Source: Gemmatimonas phototrophica
GTDB taxonomy: Bacteria > Gemmatimonadota > Gemmatimonadetes > Gemmatimonadales > Gemmatimonadaceae
Length of the DNA stretch: 64,000 nucleotides
Direction: 5' to 3'
NCBI RefSeq assembly: GCF_000695095.2
Contig: NZ_CP011454.1
Coordinates: 1,426,001 to 1,490,000 of the forward strand
Shown: positions 34,351 through 43,552 of the stretch, in pieces
How the letters are laid out: every line of letters begins with the position of its first letter
How positions within the stretch are numbered: the first letter of the stretch is position 1
Notes under the pieces: model-generated
Told to the model about the DNA's origin: nothing
What the model saw: the letters and a program-made list of their open reading frames with translations, nothing else
The model's database searches: none
Position numbers and translations under genes: made by a program

Positions 34351-36486
34351 CTACACCGACAGGAGTGCAGATGCCCGTTCCCGAATAAGGGCAACTGTTG
34401 GGACTACCGCGTCCAAAAGATCGGGGTGATACGGCACCGGGATGTCACGCGGAGCGAGTCGCTCGATCGGGGCGTCCAAATGCCAGAACGCCTCCTGCGC
34501 CAGCGTCCCCGCAATCTCGGCGCCAAAGCCGGCTGTCAGATTGTCCTCGTGAACAATCAGGCAGCGCCCCGTCTTCCGCACCGACGCCAACACCGTGTCA
34601 CGATCCCATGGTGCAATGGTTCTCAAATCGATGAGTTCCACCGCATCGCCCAGCGGCGCCACCGCGTCGGTGCACCGATGCACCATGGCCCCCCAGGTTA
34701 CCACGGTCATGCTGTGGCCTTCCTGTACGATGCGCGCGCGCCCCAGCGGGAGCACATAGTCGTCACCAGGGTACCGGGCGCTGCCATCGCCGGTCATGAG
34801 CAACGAACGATGCTCAAAGAAAATGCTGGGGTTGGGACTGCGCATGGCCGCCCGCAACAGTCCCACAGCATCGGCCGCATTGGATGGCATAATCACCTGC
34901 CACCCATAGGCGTGCGCAAACCGCACTTCGTCACTCAGGGAGTGCCACGGGTCGCCCACATCTTTTCCGAAGCCGCCCGGCATGCGCACCACAATGGGCG
35001 CGGCAAAGCGATTGGCCGTGCGCCAGCGCATGGTGCCGCAATTGTTCAACTGTTCGGCAGCGGGATCCGCGTATTTGCGGAACTGGATTTCCGCCACCGG
35101 CATGAGTCCGCTGATGGCCATGGCGACTGCGCGCCCAATGATTCCTTCTTCGCTAAGGCTCGTATCAAACACACGCTCGGCGCCGAACTGTTTTTGCAGT
35201 CCTTCCGTCACGAGGTGCACGCCACCCTTTTTGCCTACATCTTCGCCAAACACCACGACTTTGGCATTCACCGCCAGTTCGTGACGTAGGGTGCGGCGGA
35301 TGGCCTCGGCCACCCGCATCAGCTCGCCACCTTCCTGTGGAACATCCGTTCCCCCCAGGGTCGCGCGTTCGCTGCGACTGAGTCCACCCATGGGTTCTGT
35401 CGGCGCGGTATCGTCGGCATAGACATGGCGCGCCACGCCGGCGGGATCGGGCATGGGGCGTGCCCGCGCCGCGTCGAGCGCCGCCTGCACATCGCGGGCG
35501 ACTTCTCCTTCAAGAGCCGCCCATTCGCCTTCGCTCAGGACCGCGGGTACGAGATATTCGCGCAGCTTGGGGAGAGGATCCCGCGCCTGATCGGCGGCGA
35601 TTTCCGCATCGCTGCGGTACCCCTTCTGATTGTCCGGCCCCGAGTGGCTGGACAATCGCGGTACGGTGAGCCGGACGAGCGCGGGACCAGCACCGCTGCG
35701 AACATGCGCGGCGGCCTCCTGCAGCAACCCCGACGCTTCGTGAGGATCGGTACCACTGCCGTTGCGGATCAGCAGATTGGCAAAGGACGCCAGATTGGCC
35801 GCAATGTCGCCGCCGGGGGTTTGCATGCCGCCACGGACGCTGATGCCGAGATCATTGTCTTCGATGTAGAAGAGCATTGGCAGCTTGAGCGTCGTGGCCA
35901 TGGTGAGCGCGGCCCAGAAACCGTTGGTTGCAACAGAGCCGTCACCACCGAGGGCCACACTCAGCGACTGCGCGTAGCTGGCATCGTTCAACGTGTCCCG
36001 ATGGTAGACGATGCTTTGCGCCCATCCGGCGGCTGGTGTGTACTGCGATCCCACATCACCGGCCATAGGCAGGACGGTGCATCCCTCTCGATTCGGAAGA
36101 TTGCACACCACGCCGATGTCGCGGCCATCGCTGAAGCCGCCGGCTCGTCCGAGTGGACTGCCCAATGCGTCTTCGATGCTGAGGCCAATGGAAAGCAGGA
36201 GCGGTCGTGAGCGGTAATAGGCTCCCACGCCGTCGTGCGTCCCCGTGAGCAAGGCGCCGAGGATGCTTTGCGACATGTCGTGGCCGCGCGCCGAGAACTG
36301 GTATAGCACCAGATGCTCACGCGGCACATGAGCGCGCTGCTTGTTGGTTTGCTCTTCGACGTCGTCGAGAGCACGGGATACGAGCGTATGGTAGGCGATG
36401 CGGCGCCAGTCGAATCCGGCGCGCGGCGTCACGGGGGACGTCGCAGATTCACGGACGACTGGCCGCACGGCAGTCTTGGCAGGCAT
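34351..36486 (-). CDS. Fused 2-oxoacid dehydrogenase E1 alpha-beta component (ThDP)
   Basis: A 711-residue thiamine-diphosphate enzyme joining, in one chain, the E1 alpha part (about residues 25-340; GDGSVATNGFWAAL...EDND cofactor motif) and the E1 beta part (about 385-711; GEDVGKKGGVHLVTEGL, SEEGIIGRAVAMA, HEDNLTAGFGAEI). Such fusions are typical of branched-chain 2-oxoacid (or related 2-oxoacid) dehydrogenase complexes, feeding an acyl-CoA-producing E2. E2 and E3 genes are not nearby. The gene sits between the two paa blocks. It starts at ATG 36486, 6 bases from the small membrane protein gene upstream on the same strand. Confidence 0.88.
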   Translation of the reverse strand: MPAKTAVRPVVRESATSPVTPRAGFDWRRIAYHTLVSRALDDVEEQTNKQRAHVPREHLVLYQFSARGHDMSQSILGALLTGTHDGVGAYYRSRPLLLSIGLSIEDALGSPLGRAGGFSDGRDIGVVCNLPNREGCTVLPMAGDVGSQYTPAAGWAQSIVYHRDTLNDASYAQSLSVALGGDGSVATNGFWAALTMATTLKLPMLFYIEDNDLGISVRGGMQTPGGDIAANLASFANLLIRNGSGTDPHEASGLLQEAAAHVRSGAGPALVRLTVPRLSSHSGPDNQKGYRSDAEIAADQARDPLPKLREYLVPAVLSEGEWAALEGEVARDVQAALDAARARPMPDPAGVARHVYADDTAPTEPMGGLSRSERATLGGTDVPQEGGELMRVAEAIRRTLRHELAVNAKVVVFGEDVGKKGGVHLVTEGLQKQFGAERVFDTSLSEEGIIGRAVAMAISGLMPVAEIQFRKYADPAAEQLNNCGTMRWRTANRFAAPIVVRMPGGFGKDVGDPWHSLSDEVRFAHAYGWQVIMPSNAADAVGLLRAAMRSPNPSIFFEHRSLLMTGDGSARYPGDDYVLPLGRARIVQEGHSMTVVTWGAMVHRCTDAVAPLGDAVELIDLRTIAPWDRDTVLASVRKTGRCLIVHEDNLTAGFGAEIAGTLAQEAFWHLDAPIERLAPRDIPVPYHPDLLDAVVPTVALIRERASALLSV

Positions 36487-36492
36487 AGCCTA

Positions 36493-36801
36493 CTAATCTG
36501 CCAGCATCACCCGCGCTTGGGGAGTTTCGCCCGGAAACCAGTTCACCCCCGGGGTGACCGCCCGCGCACCCATGACCGCCAGCCGCGCCACGGCGGTCAC
36601 GGTGGGCACCCCGACGCCGATGGCGACGAGCAGCAGATTGACCGCCAGCCACAGCGAGGTGTAGCGCTGGACCAGCGACCGATCACGCTTCGTGATCCAG
36701 AGGGCGACCGCCAGACCATTGACCAGCAGCAGCCCGCCCAGGGCCCAGGTGAACGCAGTCCATCCAATGCCGGTCAGCCACTGCAGTAATGAGGATTCCA
36801 T
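36493..36801 (-). CDS. Small integral membrane protein
   Basis: A 102-residue protein with two strong transmembrane helices (about 13-35, WTAFTWALGGLLLVNGLAVAL, and 47-70, LWLAVNLLLVAIGVGVP) joined by a basic cytoplasmic loop (ITKRDRSLVQRY). A soluble C-terminal tail follows. Function unknown. It lies 6 bases upstream of the E1 fusion on the same strand and probably shares its transcript. It is divergent from paaG. Confidence 0.65.
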   Translation of the reverse strand: MESSLLQWLTGIGWTAFTWALGGLLLVNGLAVALWITKRDRSLVQRYTSLWLAVNLLLVAIGVGVPTVTAVARLAVMGARAVTPGVNWFPGETPQARVMLAD

Positions 36802-36935
36802 GTGGTCGGCTCAGTGGGGGGTGGGACGACAGGTCCACTTTACGGCGTGAACCGCCGGAACGCGAGACGGAATTGCATGAGGGAAACACCACGTGAAACA
36901 GTCCGCGGGTGGTCGCGGCATGCTACCTTTCGCCC

Positions 36936-37733
36936 ATGTCTTCCCCCTCCGATACCCTCCTCTCCGAGCGGGCGAATGGCGTGCTCACGCTGACGCTGCA
37001 TCGCCCCGACGTTCTGAACAGCTTTACTCGCGAAATGGCCCTGGCCCTCCAGGCGGCCCTGGCCGATGCTGCGACCGATGATCAGGTACGGGCCGTGGTG
37101 ATTACCGGGGCGGGGCGCGGGTTTTGCGCAGGGCAGGATCTCGCTGAAGCCTTGCCACAGGACGGTGGTCCGATTCCCGATATCGGGGAGATCGTCAAGG
37201 CCAGCTACAATCCCATCATTCGGGCGATTCGTACGCTGGAAAAGCCGGTCCTCTGCGCCGTGAATGGTATTGCCGCCGGCGCCGGTGCCAATCTGGCGTT
37301 TGCCTGCGACCTCACCATTGCCGCCGACGATGCCAGCTTTGTCGAGAGTTTTGCCAAGCTGGGGCTGATTCCCGATACCAGCGGGACGTTCTTCGTGCCG
37401 CGGTTGGTCGGGATGCAGCGTGCTACCGGCATGTTCTTTCTCGCCGGAAAAGTCCCCGCCGCGCAGGCCAAGGAGTGGGGGCTGATCTGGGACGTCGTGC
37501 CCAAGGCCGAACTGATGACCACCGTCATGGCGATGGCGACCCAGTTGGCGTCGCAGGCAACCCGCGGGTTCGGCCTGACAAAGCGCGCCCTCAACGCCAG
37601 CTTTGCCAACGGCCTCGATGCGCAGCTCGATGTCGAGGCGCAGGCCATGCACGAAGCCGGGAAAACGGCGGACTATGAAGAAGGGGTGCGGGCGTTCCTT
37701 GGGAAGCGCGCCCCGGTGTACCAGGGGAAGTGA
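36936..37733 (+). CDS. paaG: 1,2-epoxyphenylacetyl-CoA isomerase PaaG
   Basis: A 265-residue crotonase-fold enzyme that isomerises epoxyphenylacetyl-CoA to oxepin-CoA and later shifts a double bond in the ring-opened chain. The oxyanion segments GRGFCAGQDL and NGIAAGAGANLA are present, and GLIPDTSGTFFVPRLVG carries the PaaG-type aspartate. Length is standard. It starts the second paa block at ATG 36936 and is closely followed by paaH (start within 6 bases). The 134-base gap upstream must hold the block's promoter. Confidence 0.93.
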   Translation: MSSPSDTLLSERANGVLTLTLHRPDVLNSFTREMALALQAALADAATDDQVRAVVITGAGRGFCAGQDLAEALPQDGGPIPDIGEIVKASYNPIIRAIRTLEKPVLCAVNGIAAGAGANLAFACDLTIAADDASFVESFAKLGLIPDTSGTFFVPRLVGMQRATGMFFLAGKVPAAQAKEWGLIWDVVPKAELMTTVMAMATQLASQATRGFGLTKRALNASFANGLDAQLDVEAQAMHEAGKTADYEEGVRAFLGKRAPVYQGK

Positions 37734-37738
37734 CCGTC

Positions 37739-38938
37739 ATGACTTCACCACGTTTGCCAATCGGTGTGGTCGGCGCAGGCGCCATGGGCGCAGGCATTGC
37801 CCAGGTCGCTGCCGTGCACGGTCATGAGGTCGTCGTCGCCGACGCCTTGCCGGCGGCCCTCGCGCGTGCGCGCAGTGGGCATGAAAAGGCCATGGCGCGC
37901 GAAGTGGAAAAGGGTCGGCTGACCCCGGACGACGCCAAGGCGGTGTTGGCGCGCCTGACGTATGTGCACGGGGTGAGCGATCACGAGCTGTCGCCCATGG
38001 CGGGGTGTGCCATGGTGATTGAAGCCATCGTCGAGCGGCTCGATGCCAAGCAGGAACTGCTGCGCACGCTGGAGCGGGTGGTTGCGTCGGAGTGCATTCT
38101 TGCCTCCAACACCTCGTCGCTCTCCATTGCTGCACTGGCAGGGGCCTGTACGCACAAGCATCGCGTGGTCGGTGTCCACTTTTTCAATCCGGCGCCGGTC
38201 ATGCCGTTGGTGGAGATCATTCCGGCCATCACGACCACGACGGCGGTGGCCTCCGCCGCCCAGGCGCTGGCGGTGTCGTGGAAGAAGACAACGGTTATGG
38301 CCGCCGACACGCCGGGCTTCATCGTGAATCGTGTGGCACGACCATTCTATGGCGAGGCGTTGCGTCTGCGCGAAGAAGGCGCTGCCGACTGCGCGACCAT
38401 TGACTGGGCCATGCGCACCGTTGGCGGTTTTCGCATGGGCCCGTTCGAACTCATGGACTTTATCGGTCACGACGTGAACTTCGCCGTCACCCGGTCGGTG
38501 TTCGACAGCATGTTTCACGATCCGCGCTATCGGCCAAGTCTGCAGCAACAGCGACTGGTGGAAGCCGGTTGGCTCGGGCGGAAAACCGGGCGCGGGTTCT
38601 ACGACTACGCCGAGGGCGTGCCCACACCGGTGCCGGTGGAAGATCCCGTGCTGGCCCAACGGATTGTGGACCGCGTGCTCGCCATGCTGGTGAACGAAGC
38701 GGTGGAGGCGGTCCATCTGCGCATTGCCTCCGTGGCCGACGTCGAACTCGCAATGACCACCGGCGTCAACTATCCCAAGGGGCTGTTGGCGTGGGGTGAT
38801 GCCATTGGACCGGCGATCGTGCTGGATCGTTTGCAGGCCATGCAGGATGACACCGGCGACGATCGCTACCGCCCCAGTGTGCGCCTGCGGCGTGCCGTGC
38901 AGACCGGTGCATCGCTTCTTGATGAGCGGCGGTTCTGA
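37739..38938 (+). CDS. paaH: 3-hydroxyacyl-CoA dehydrogenase PaaH
   Basis: A 399-residue NAD-dependent dehydrogenase oxidising 3-hydroxyadipyl-CoA in the phenylacetate pathway. The N-terminal Rossmann fold has GAGAMGAGIAQ; the HFFNPAPVMPLVEII and GFIVNRVARP blocks and two 3HCDH C-terminal domains follow. It is shorter than the E. coli enzyme (475) but complete. The start is taken as ATG 37739; a GTG at 37730 overlapping the paaG stop is also possible. Its stop overlaps paaI (TGATG). Confidence 0.92.
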   Translation: MTSPRLPIGVVGAGAMGAGIAQVAAVHGHEVVVADALPAALARARSGHEKAMAREVEKGRLTPDDAKAVLARLTYVHGVSDHELSPMAGCAMVIEAIVERLDAKQELLRTLERVVASECILASNTSSLSIAALAGACTHKHRVVGVHFFNPAPVMPLVEIIPAITTTTAVASAAQALAVSWKKTTVMAADTPGFIVNRVARPFYGEALRLREEGAADCATIDWAMRTVGGFRMGPFELMDFIGHDVNFAVTRSVFDSMFHDPRYRPSLQQQRLVEAGWLGRKTGRGFYDYAEGVPTPVPVEDPVLAQRIVDRVLAMLVNEAVEAVHLRIASVADVELAMTTGVNYPKGLLAWGDAIGPAIVLDRLQAMQDDTGDDRYRPSVRLRRAVQTGASLLDERRF

Positions 38939-39360
38939 TGGCGGCGTCTCCTGACGTGGTGGTGTGCTATCTGCTGGAGCGCGACCGCTTCTCCCATCTC
39001 CTCGGCATGCAGGTCGTCTCCTGCGCCGCTGGACAGGCGGTGGTGCGCATGACGGTGCGGGATGACATGCTGAACGGCTTCGGCACGCTGCACGGCGGCG
39101 CGCTGTTCTCCCTGGCCGATAGCGCGTTCGCTTTCGCCACGAATGCGGCGGGAACGTTGAGCGTGGCGGTCGATTGTACCCTGAGCATTCCCGCGGCTTC
39201 ACACCCTGGTGATGTGCTCACCGCCACCGCCATCGAACAGAGCACCACCAACCGTCTGGCCTTTGTTGACGTCACCGTACGCAATCAGGATGACGTGGCG
39301 GTGGGCTACTTTCGCGGCACCGTGTACCGTACGACCCGCACGCATGTGCCTGACGCATAA
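38938..39360 (+). CDS. paaI: Hotdog-fold thioesterase PaaI
   Basis: A 140-residue hotdog thioesterase that hydrolyses aberrant or stalled phenylacetate-pathway CoA thioesters and frees CoA. The catalytic and substrate helix region has NGFGTLHGGALFSLADSAFAFA, with the family Asn/His-Gly-Gly and Asp. ATG 38938 overlaps the paaH stop by one base; paaJ follows after 29 bases. Confidence 0.93.
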   Translation: MAASPDVVVCYLLERDRFSHLLGMQVVSCAAGQAVVRMTVRDDMLNGFGTLHGGALFSLADSAFAFATNAAGTLSVAVDCTLSIPAASHPGDVLTATAIEQSTTNRLAFVDVTVRNQDDVAVGYFRGTVYRTTRTHVPDA

Positions 39361-39389
39361 CCCCCGAACTTTGCTTTCGGAGATTTGAT

Positions 39390-40640
39390 ATGTCTGCAGT
39401 AGTCGCCGCTGGTGGCTCCTCGGCCTGGTTGATCGAAGGTGTGCGTACCCCCATTGGCAACATTGGCGGTGCGCTCAGTGCCGTGCGTGCTGATGACTTG
39501 GGGGCCACGGCCATTGCGGCCTTGCTGGCCCGCGTCACGGAGAGTGCGCCGGCCTTCGACGTGGCGTCCATCGCCGATGTCGTACTTGGCTGCGCCAATC
39601 AGGCCGGGGAAGACAATCGAAACGTGGCGCGCATGGCCGCGCTGCTGGCCGGGCTACCGGTGTCGGTGCCGGGTGAAACGGTGAACCGGTTGTGTGCCTC
39701 CGGTCTGTCGGCGGTGGCCGGTGCGGCCCGTGCCATTCGGGCCGGTGAGGGCGATGTGTACGTGGCGGGGGGCGTGGAAAGCATGACGCGCGCGCCGTAT
39801 GTCATGAGCAAGGGCGCCACGCCCTTCGCGCGTGACGTGCAGCTGTTTGACACCAGCCTTGGCTGGCGCTTCGTGAATCCGAAAATGAAAGCCATGCACG
39901 GGACCGACAGCATGGGCGAAACCGCGGAGAACGTGGCGGCACAATATGGCGTTTCGCGGGCTGATCAGGATGCCTTTGCCGTGCGATCGCAGCAGAAGGC
40001 GGCGGCGGCGCGTGCCGCGGGCCGCTTGGCGCTGGAAATTGCGCCGGTCTCCATAGCGCAAAAGAAGGGCGAGGCGGTGCTGGTGTCGCAGGATGAGTTT
40101 CTCCGCCCCGATACCACCATGGAAACACTGGCCAAGCTCAAGCCGGCGTTCCGCCATGACGGGCAGGGGAGTGTGACCGCCGGCAACGCCAGCGGGCTCA
40201 ACGACGGTGCGGCGGCGTTACTGCTGGCCGGTGATGCTGCCGTGCGCCGCTTCGGTTTTTCCCCGCTGGCCCGCGTGGTGGCAAGCGCTGCCGCGGGCGT
40301 GGAGCCGCGCATCATGGGCATGGGCCCCGTGCCGTCAACGCGGCTGGTGCTGGAGCGCGCCGGGCTCACGCTGGACCAGATGGATGTCATTGAGCTGAAC
40401 GAAGCGTTCGCGGCCCAGGGGCTGGCGTGCCTGCGCGAACTTGGCGTCGCCGATGACGACCCGCGCGTAAATCCCAACGGCGGTGCCATTGCGTTGGGGC
40501 ATCCCCTGGGAATGAGTGGCGCTCGACTCGCACTGACCGCGGCCCGGCAGCTGCAGGTCACGGGCGGACGCTACGCCCTGTGCACCATGTGTATCGGGGT
40601 AGGACAAGGCTTTGCCCTCATCCTCGAGCGGGCCAACTGA
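39390..40640 (+). CDS. paaJ: 3-oxoadipyl-CoA thiolase PaaJ
   Basis: A 416-residue thiolase performing the two thiolytic steps of the pathway. The nucleophilic Cys is in NRLCASGLSA; the second Cys is in CTMCIGVGQG; the His of GGAIALGHPLGMSGAR and NEAFAAQ complete the site. GGAG(ATTTGAT) upstream gives a good ribosome-binding site for ATG 39390. It closes the tightly coupled paaGHIJ run; a 213-base gap separates it from paaY. Confidence 0.93.
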   Translation: MSAVVAAGGSSAWLIEGVRTPIGNIGGALSAVRADDLGATAIAALLARVTESAPAFDVASIADVVLGCANQAGEDNRNVARMAALLAGLPVSVPGETVNRLCASGLSAVAGAARAIRAGEGDVYVAGGVESMTRAPYVMSKGATPFARDVQLFDTSLGWRFVNPKMKAMHGTDSMGETAENVAAQYGVSRADQDAFAVRSQQKAAAARAAGRLALEIAPVSIAQKKGEAVLVSQDEFLRPDTTMETLAKLKPAFRHDGQGSVTAGNASGLNDGAAALLLAGDAAVRRFGFSPLARVVASAAAGVEPRIMGMGPVPSTRLVLERAGLTLDQMDVIELNEAFAAQGLACLRELGVADDDPRVNPNGGAIALGHPLGMSGARLALTAARQLQVTGGRYALCTMCIGVGQGFALILERAN

Positions 40641-40853
40641 GATGTGTGATCTTGAGACGGGTGAGATGTGGACGGTGAGAGTTGCGAGGCCCGAACGTGT
40701 GATGGATATCGAGTGTGAGAAGCCAGACCACCTCTCATCGTCGTGGTTGTCTCGACCCTCTCACCTTCGATTTCCATCGCAACTTCTGGAGTCCCACGCT
40801 CTCACTTCCCTGTCCCACCTCGAAAGCCGGATACCTCAAGCGATCGCCGCACA
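40641..40853. repeat. Imperfect inverted repeat in the paaJ-paaY gap
   Basis: GATGGATATCGAGTGTGAGA at 40701-40720 matches the reverse complement of 40759-40778 at 17 of 20 positions, and a shared GTTGCGA lies further out on both arms. GTGAGA/TCTCAC motifs recur several times in the 213-base gap. No gene is visible. It may form a structured RNA or be a degenerate mobile repeat. Confidence 0.35.
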
Positions 40854-41465
40854 ATGATCTACGCCTTCGACGACTTCATCCCCGTCGTGCATGAGACGGC
40901 GTTTGTGCATCCTCAGGCTGCGGTAACGGGCAACGTGGTCATTGGGCGCGACGTGTATGTGGGGCCCGGTGCGGCCATTCGTGGCGACTGGGGCGGCATC
41001 GTGATCGAAGACGGCTGCAACGTGCAGGAGAACTGCACCATTCACATGTTCCCCGGCGTGGTCGTGACCCTCGAAACGGGGGCGCACATCGGCCACGGGG
41101 CCATTGTGCATGGCGCGCACATTGGCGCCAACACCTTGGTGGGAATGAACGCCGTCATCATGGATAACGTGGTGGTGGGCAGTGGCTGCATTGTGGGCGC
41201 GCTCTGCTTCGTGCCCACGGACATGATCATTCCCGATCGCAAGGTAGTGGTGGGTAACCCCGCAAAGATCGTGAAAGATGTGAGCGACGAGATGCTGGCC
41301 TGGAAGTCCGATGGCACGGCGCTGTACCAGCAATTGCCCGCCGCCATGCGCGCATCATGGCGCCCGGTGGAACCGTTGCGTGACATACCGGCCGATCGCC
41401 CGACGCAGTCGGCCATGTTGAAGAATTGGAAGGATACCCAGCGTACCCGCACGGAGACCCGTTGA
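40854..41465 (+). CDS. paaY: Gamma-carbonic-anhydrase-like thioesterase PaaY
   Basis: A 203-residue left-handed beta-helix protein with hexapeptide repeats (PGAAIRGDW, NVQENCTIH, HIGHGAIVHGAHIG, NTLVGMNAVI). Histidines at the repeats form the trimer's zinc site. PaaY is a thioesterase that helps rescue CoA in phenylacetate catabolism. It starts at ATG 40854; paaZ overlaps its stop (TGATG), so the two are coupled. Confidence 0.93.
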   Translation: MIYAFDDFIPVVHETAFVHPQAAVTGNVVIGRDVYVGPGAAIRGDWGGIVIEDGCNVQENCTIHMFPGVVVTLETGAHIGHGAIVHGAHIGANTLVGMNAVIMDNVVVGSGCIVGALCFVPTDMIIPDRKVVVGNPAKIVKDVSDEMLAWKSDGTALYQQLPAAMRASWRPVEPLRDIPADRPTQSAMLKNWKDTQRTRTETR

Positions 41466-43537
41466 TGTTGCTGCTTCAGAACTTTGCCCTCGGTGAGTGG
41501 GCGGAAGGGCTTGGCCCCAAAACCGATCTCATTCACGCCGTGACCGGCGAGAAAATCGGCGAAACGTCCAGCCACGGCCTCGATTTCAAGGCCATGCTGC
41601 AGTACGCGCGCCGAGTCGGTGGTCCGTCGCTTCGCGCGTACACGTTTCACCAGCGTGCCCTGATCCTCAAGCGCATCGCCATTGCGCTCATGGAACGCAA
41701 GGAGGAGTTCTACCCGCTGTCGTACATGACGGGTGCCACGCGTGCCGATTCGTGGGTGGATATCGAAGGCGGTATTGCCACGTTCTTTGCGTACGCCAGC
41801 CGTGGCCGCCGGGAGTTCACCAATGAGCGTTTCCATGTGGAAGGCCCCACGGAGCCGCTGTCGAAGAACGGCACGTTTGTGGGTCGGCATATCCTGGTGC
41901 CCATGGAAGGGGCGGCGGTGCACATCAACGCCTTCAACTTCCCGGTGTGGGGCATGCTGGAAAAGCTGGCCCCGGCGCTGCTGGCGGGTGTGCCGTGCAT
42001 TGTGAAGCCCAGCACCACGGGCAGTCATCTGACCCACGCGGTGTTCAAGGCCATCCTCGAAACCGGCGAACTCCCCAAGGGCGCATTGCAGCTGATCTGC
42101 GGTGAAGCGCGCACGCTGCTGGAGCACGTGGAAGAACAGGACATCGTGGCCTTCACCGGATCGGCGGCCACAGGGCAGAAGCTCAAGTCGTCCCCCAGCA
42201 TCATGCAGCACTCGGTGCGCTTCAACATGGAAGCGGACTCCCTCAATTGCTCCATCCTTGGCCCGGACGCGGTACCGGGGACCGAAGAGTTCGATCTCTT
42301 CATCAAGGAAGTCACGCGCGAGATGACCACCAAGGCGGGGCAGAAGTGCACGGCCATTCGTCGGACCATTGTCCCGGCCGGACTCGAGGAGGCGGTCATT
42401 GAGGCGCTGTCCAAGCGGCTGGCGAGCACCAGCATTGGTGACCCTACCGTTGAGGGAGTGCGTATGGGGCCGCTGGCGTCGCGTGGACAGCGAACGTCGG
42501 TGGCGTCGAGTGCCGAAGCCATTCGTGCCGCCGCCGAACGCGTGTACGGCGGCGGAGACTTTGCGGTGGTAGGTGCCGATCGGGAGAAGGGAGCGTTTTT
42601 TGCGCCCGAACTGCTGTACTGCGCCGACCCGCTTACGCGCCTGGAGCCGCACGACATTGAAGCGTTCGGGCCGGTCAATACCATCATGCCGTACCGGGAC
42701 CTGTCGGAGGCGGTGCAACTCGCCCGCATGGGACGGGGATCACTGGTGGGGTCGCTTATCACGCACGATCCCAAGGTGGCACAGGAGGTCATCCTCGGCG
42801 CCGCCTGCTACCACGGGCGCATGCTGGTCCTCGACCGCACAAGCGCCAAGGAAAGCACCGGTCATGGGTCGCCGCTCCCCAATCTCGTGCACGGCGGTCC
42901 CGGTCGGGCTGGCGGCGGAGAGGAAATGGGTGGTGCGCGTGGGGTCACGCACTACTTGCAGCGGGTGGCATTGCAGGGGAGCCCCAGCATGATCACCGCG
43001 ATTACTCGCGAGTGGACCAAGGGCGCCGAGGAGCACACGGATCCTGTGCATCCCTTCCGCAAAACGTTTGATGAACTGGCGGTGGGCGATACGCTCATCA
43101 CCAAGTCGCGTACGATCACGCTGGATGACGTGGAAGCGTTTGCCAAACTCAGTGGCGATACGTTTTACGCCCACATGAACGACGAAGAGGCTCGCAGCAA
43201 CGGCGTGTTCGAGGGGCGCGTCGCCCACGGGTATTTCATTGTCTCAGCGGCCGCCGGTCTGTTCGTCGATCCCGATCTCGGGCCTGTCCTCGCCAATTAC
43301 GGCCTCGAGAAGCTGCGCTTCACCAAACCGGTGTACCCCGGCGATACCATCCATGTGCGGCTGACGGTGAAGCAGAAGACCGCCAAGGACACGCCGGAAG
43401 GGACCATTCCTCAGGGTGTGGTGGAGTGGGATGTGGAGGTCATGAACCAGCTCAATGAGGCGGTGGCCGTCTACTCCATTCTCACGTTGGTCCGGCGCAG
43501 CCTCACGGCCGCGCCAATCGCCCCACAGGCTGCCTGA
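41465..43537 (+). CDS. paaZ: Bifunctional ring-opening enzyme PaaZ (aldehyde dehydrogenase / MaoC hydratase)
   Basis: A 690-residue fusion. The N-terminal aldehyde dehydrogenase domain (about 1-515) has GPVNTIMPY and GQKCTAIRR with the catalytic Cys. The C-terminal MaoC-like hotdog (about 555-680) has the hydratase motif FAKLSGDTFYAHMNDE. Together they hydrolyse oxepin-CoA and oxidise the resulting semialdehyde. Both domains are complete, so no separate paaZ-type dehydrogenase is required. ATG 41465 is coupled to paaY. Confidence 0.94.
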   Translation: MLLLQNFALGEWAEGLGPKTDLIHAVTGEKIGETSSHGLDFKAMLQYARRVGGPSLRAYTFHQRALILKRIAIALMERKEEFYPLSYMTGATRADSWVDIEGGIATFFAYASRGRREFTNERFHVEGPTEPLSKNGTFVGRHILVPMEGAAVHINAFNFPVWGMLEKLAPALLAGVPCIVKPSTTGSHLTHAVFKAILETGELPKGALQLICGEARTLLEHVEEQDIVAFTGSAATGQKLKSSPSIMQHSVRFNMEADSLNCSILGPDAVPGTEEFDLFIKEVTREMTTKAGQKCTAIRRTIVPAGLEEAVIEALSKRLASTSIGDPTVEGVRMGPLASRGQRTSVASSAEAIRAAAERVYGGGDFAVVGADREKGAFFAPELLYCADPLTRLEPHDIEAFGPVNTIMPYRDLSEAVQLARMGRGSLVGSLITHDPKVAQEVILGAACYHGRMLVLDRTSAKESTGHGSPLPNLVHGGPGRAGGGEEMGGARGVTHYLQRVALQGSPSMITAITREWTKGAEEHTDPVHPFRKTFDELAVGDTLITKSRTITLDDVEAFAKLSGDTFYAHMNDEEARSNGVFEGRVAHGYFIVSAAAGLFVDPDLGPVLANYGLEKLRFTKPVYPGDTIHVRLTVKQKTAKDTPEGTIPQGVVEWDVEVMNQLNEAVAVYSILTLVRRSLTAAPIAPQAA

Positions 43538-43552
43538 GTACCCTTACGTCAC

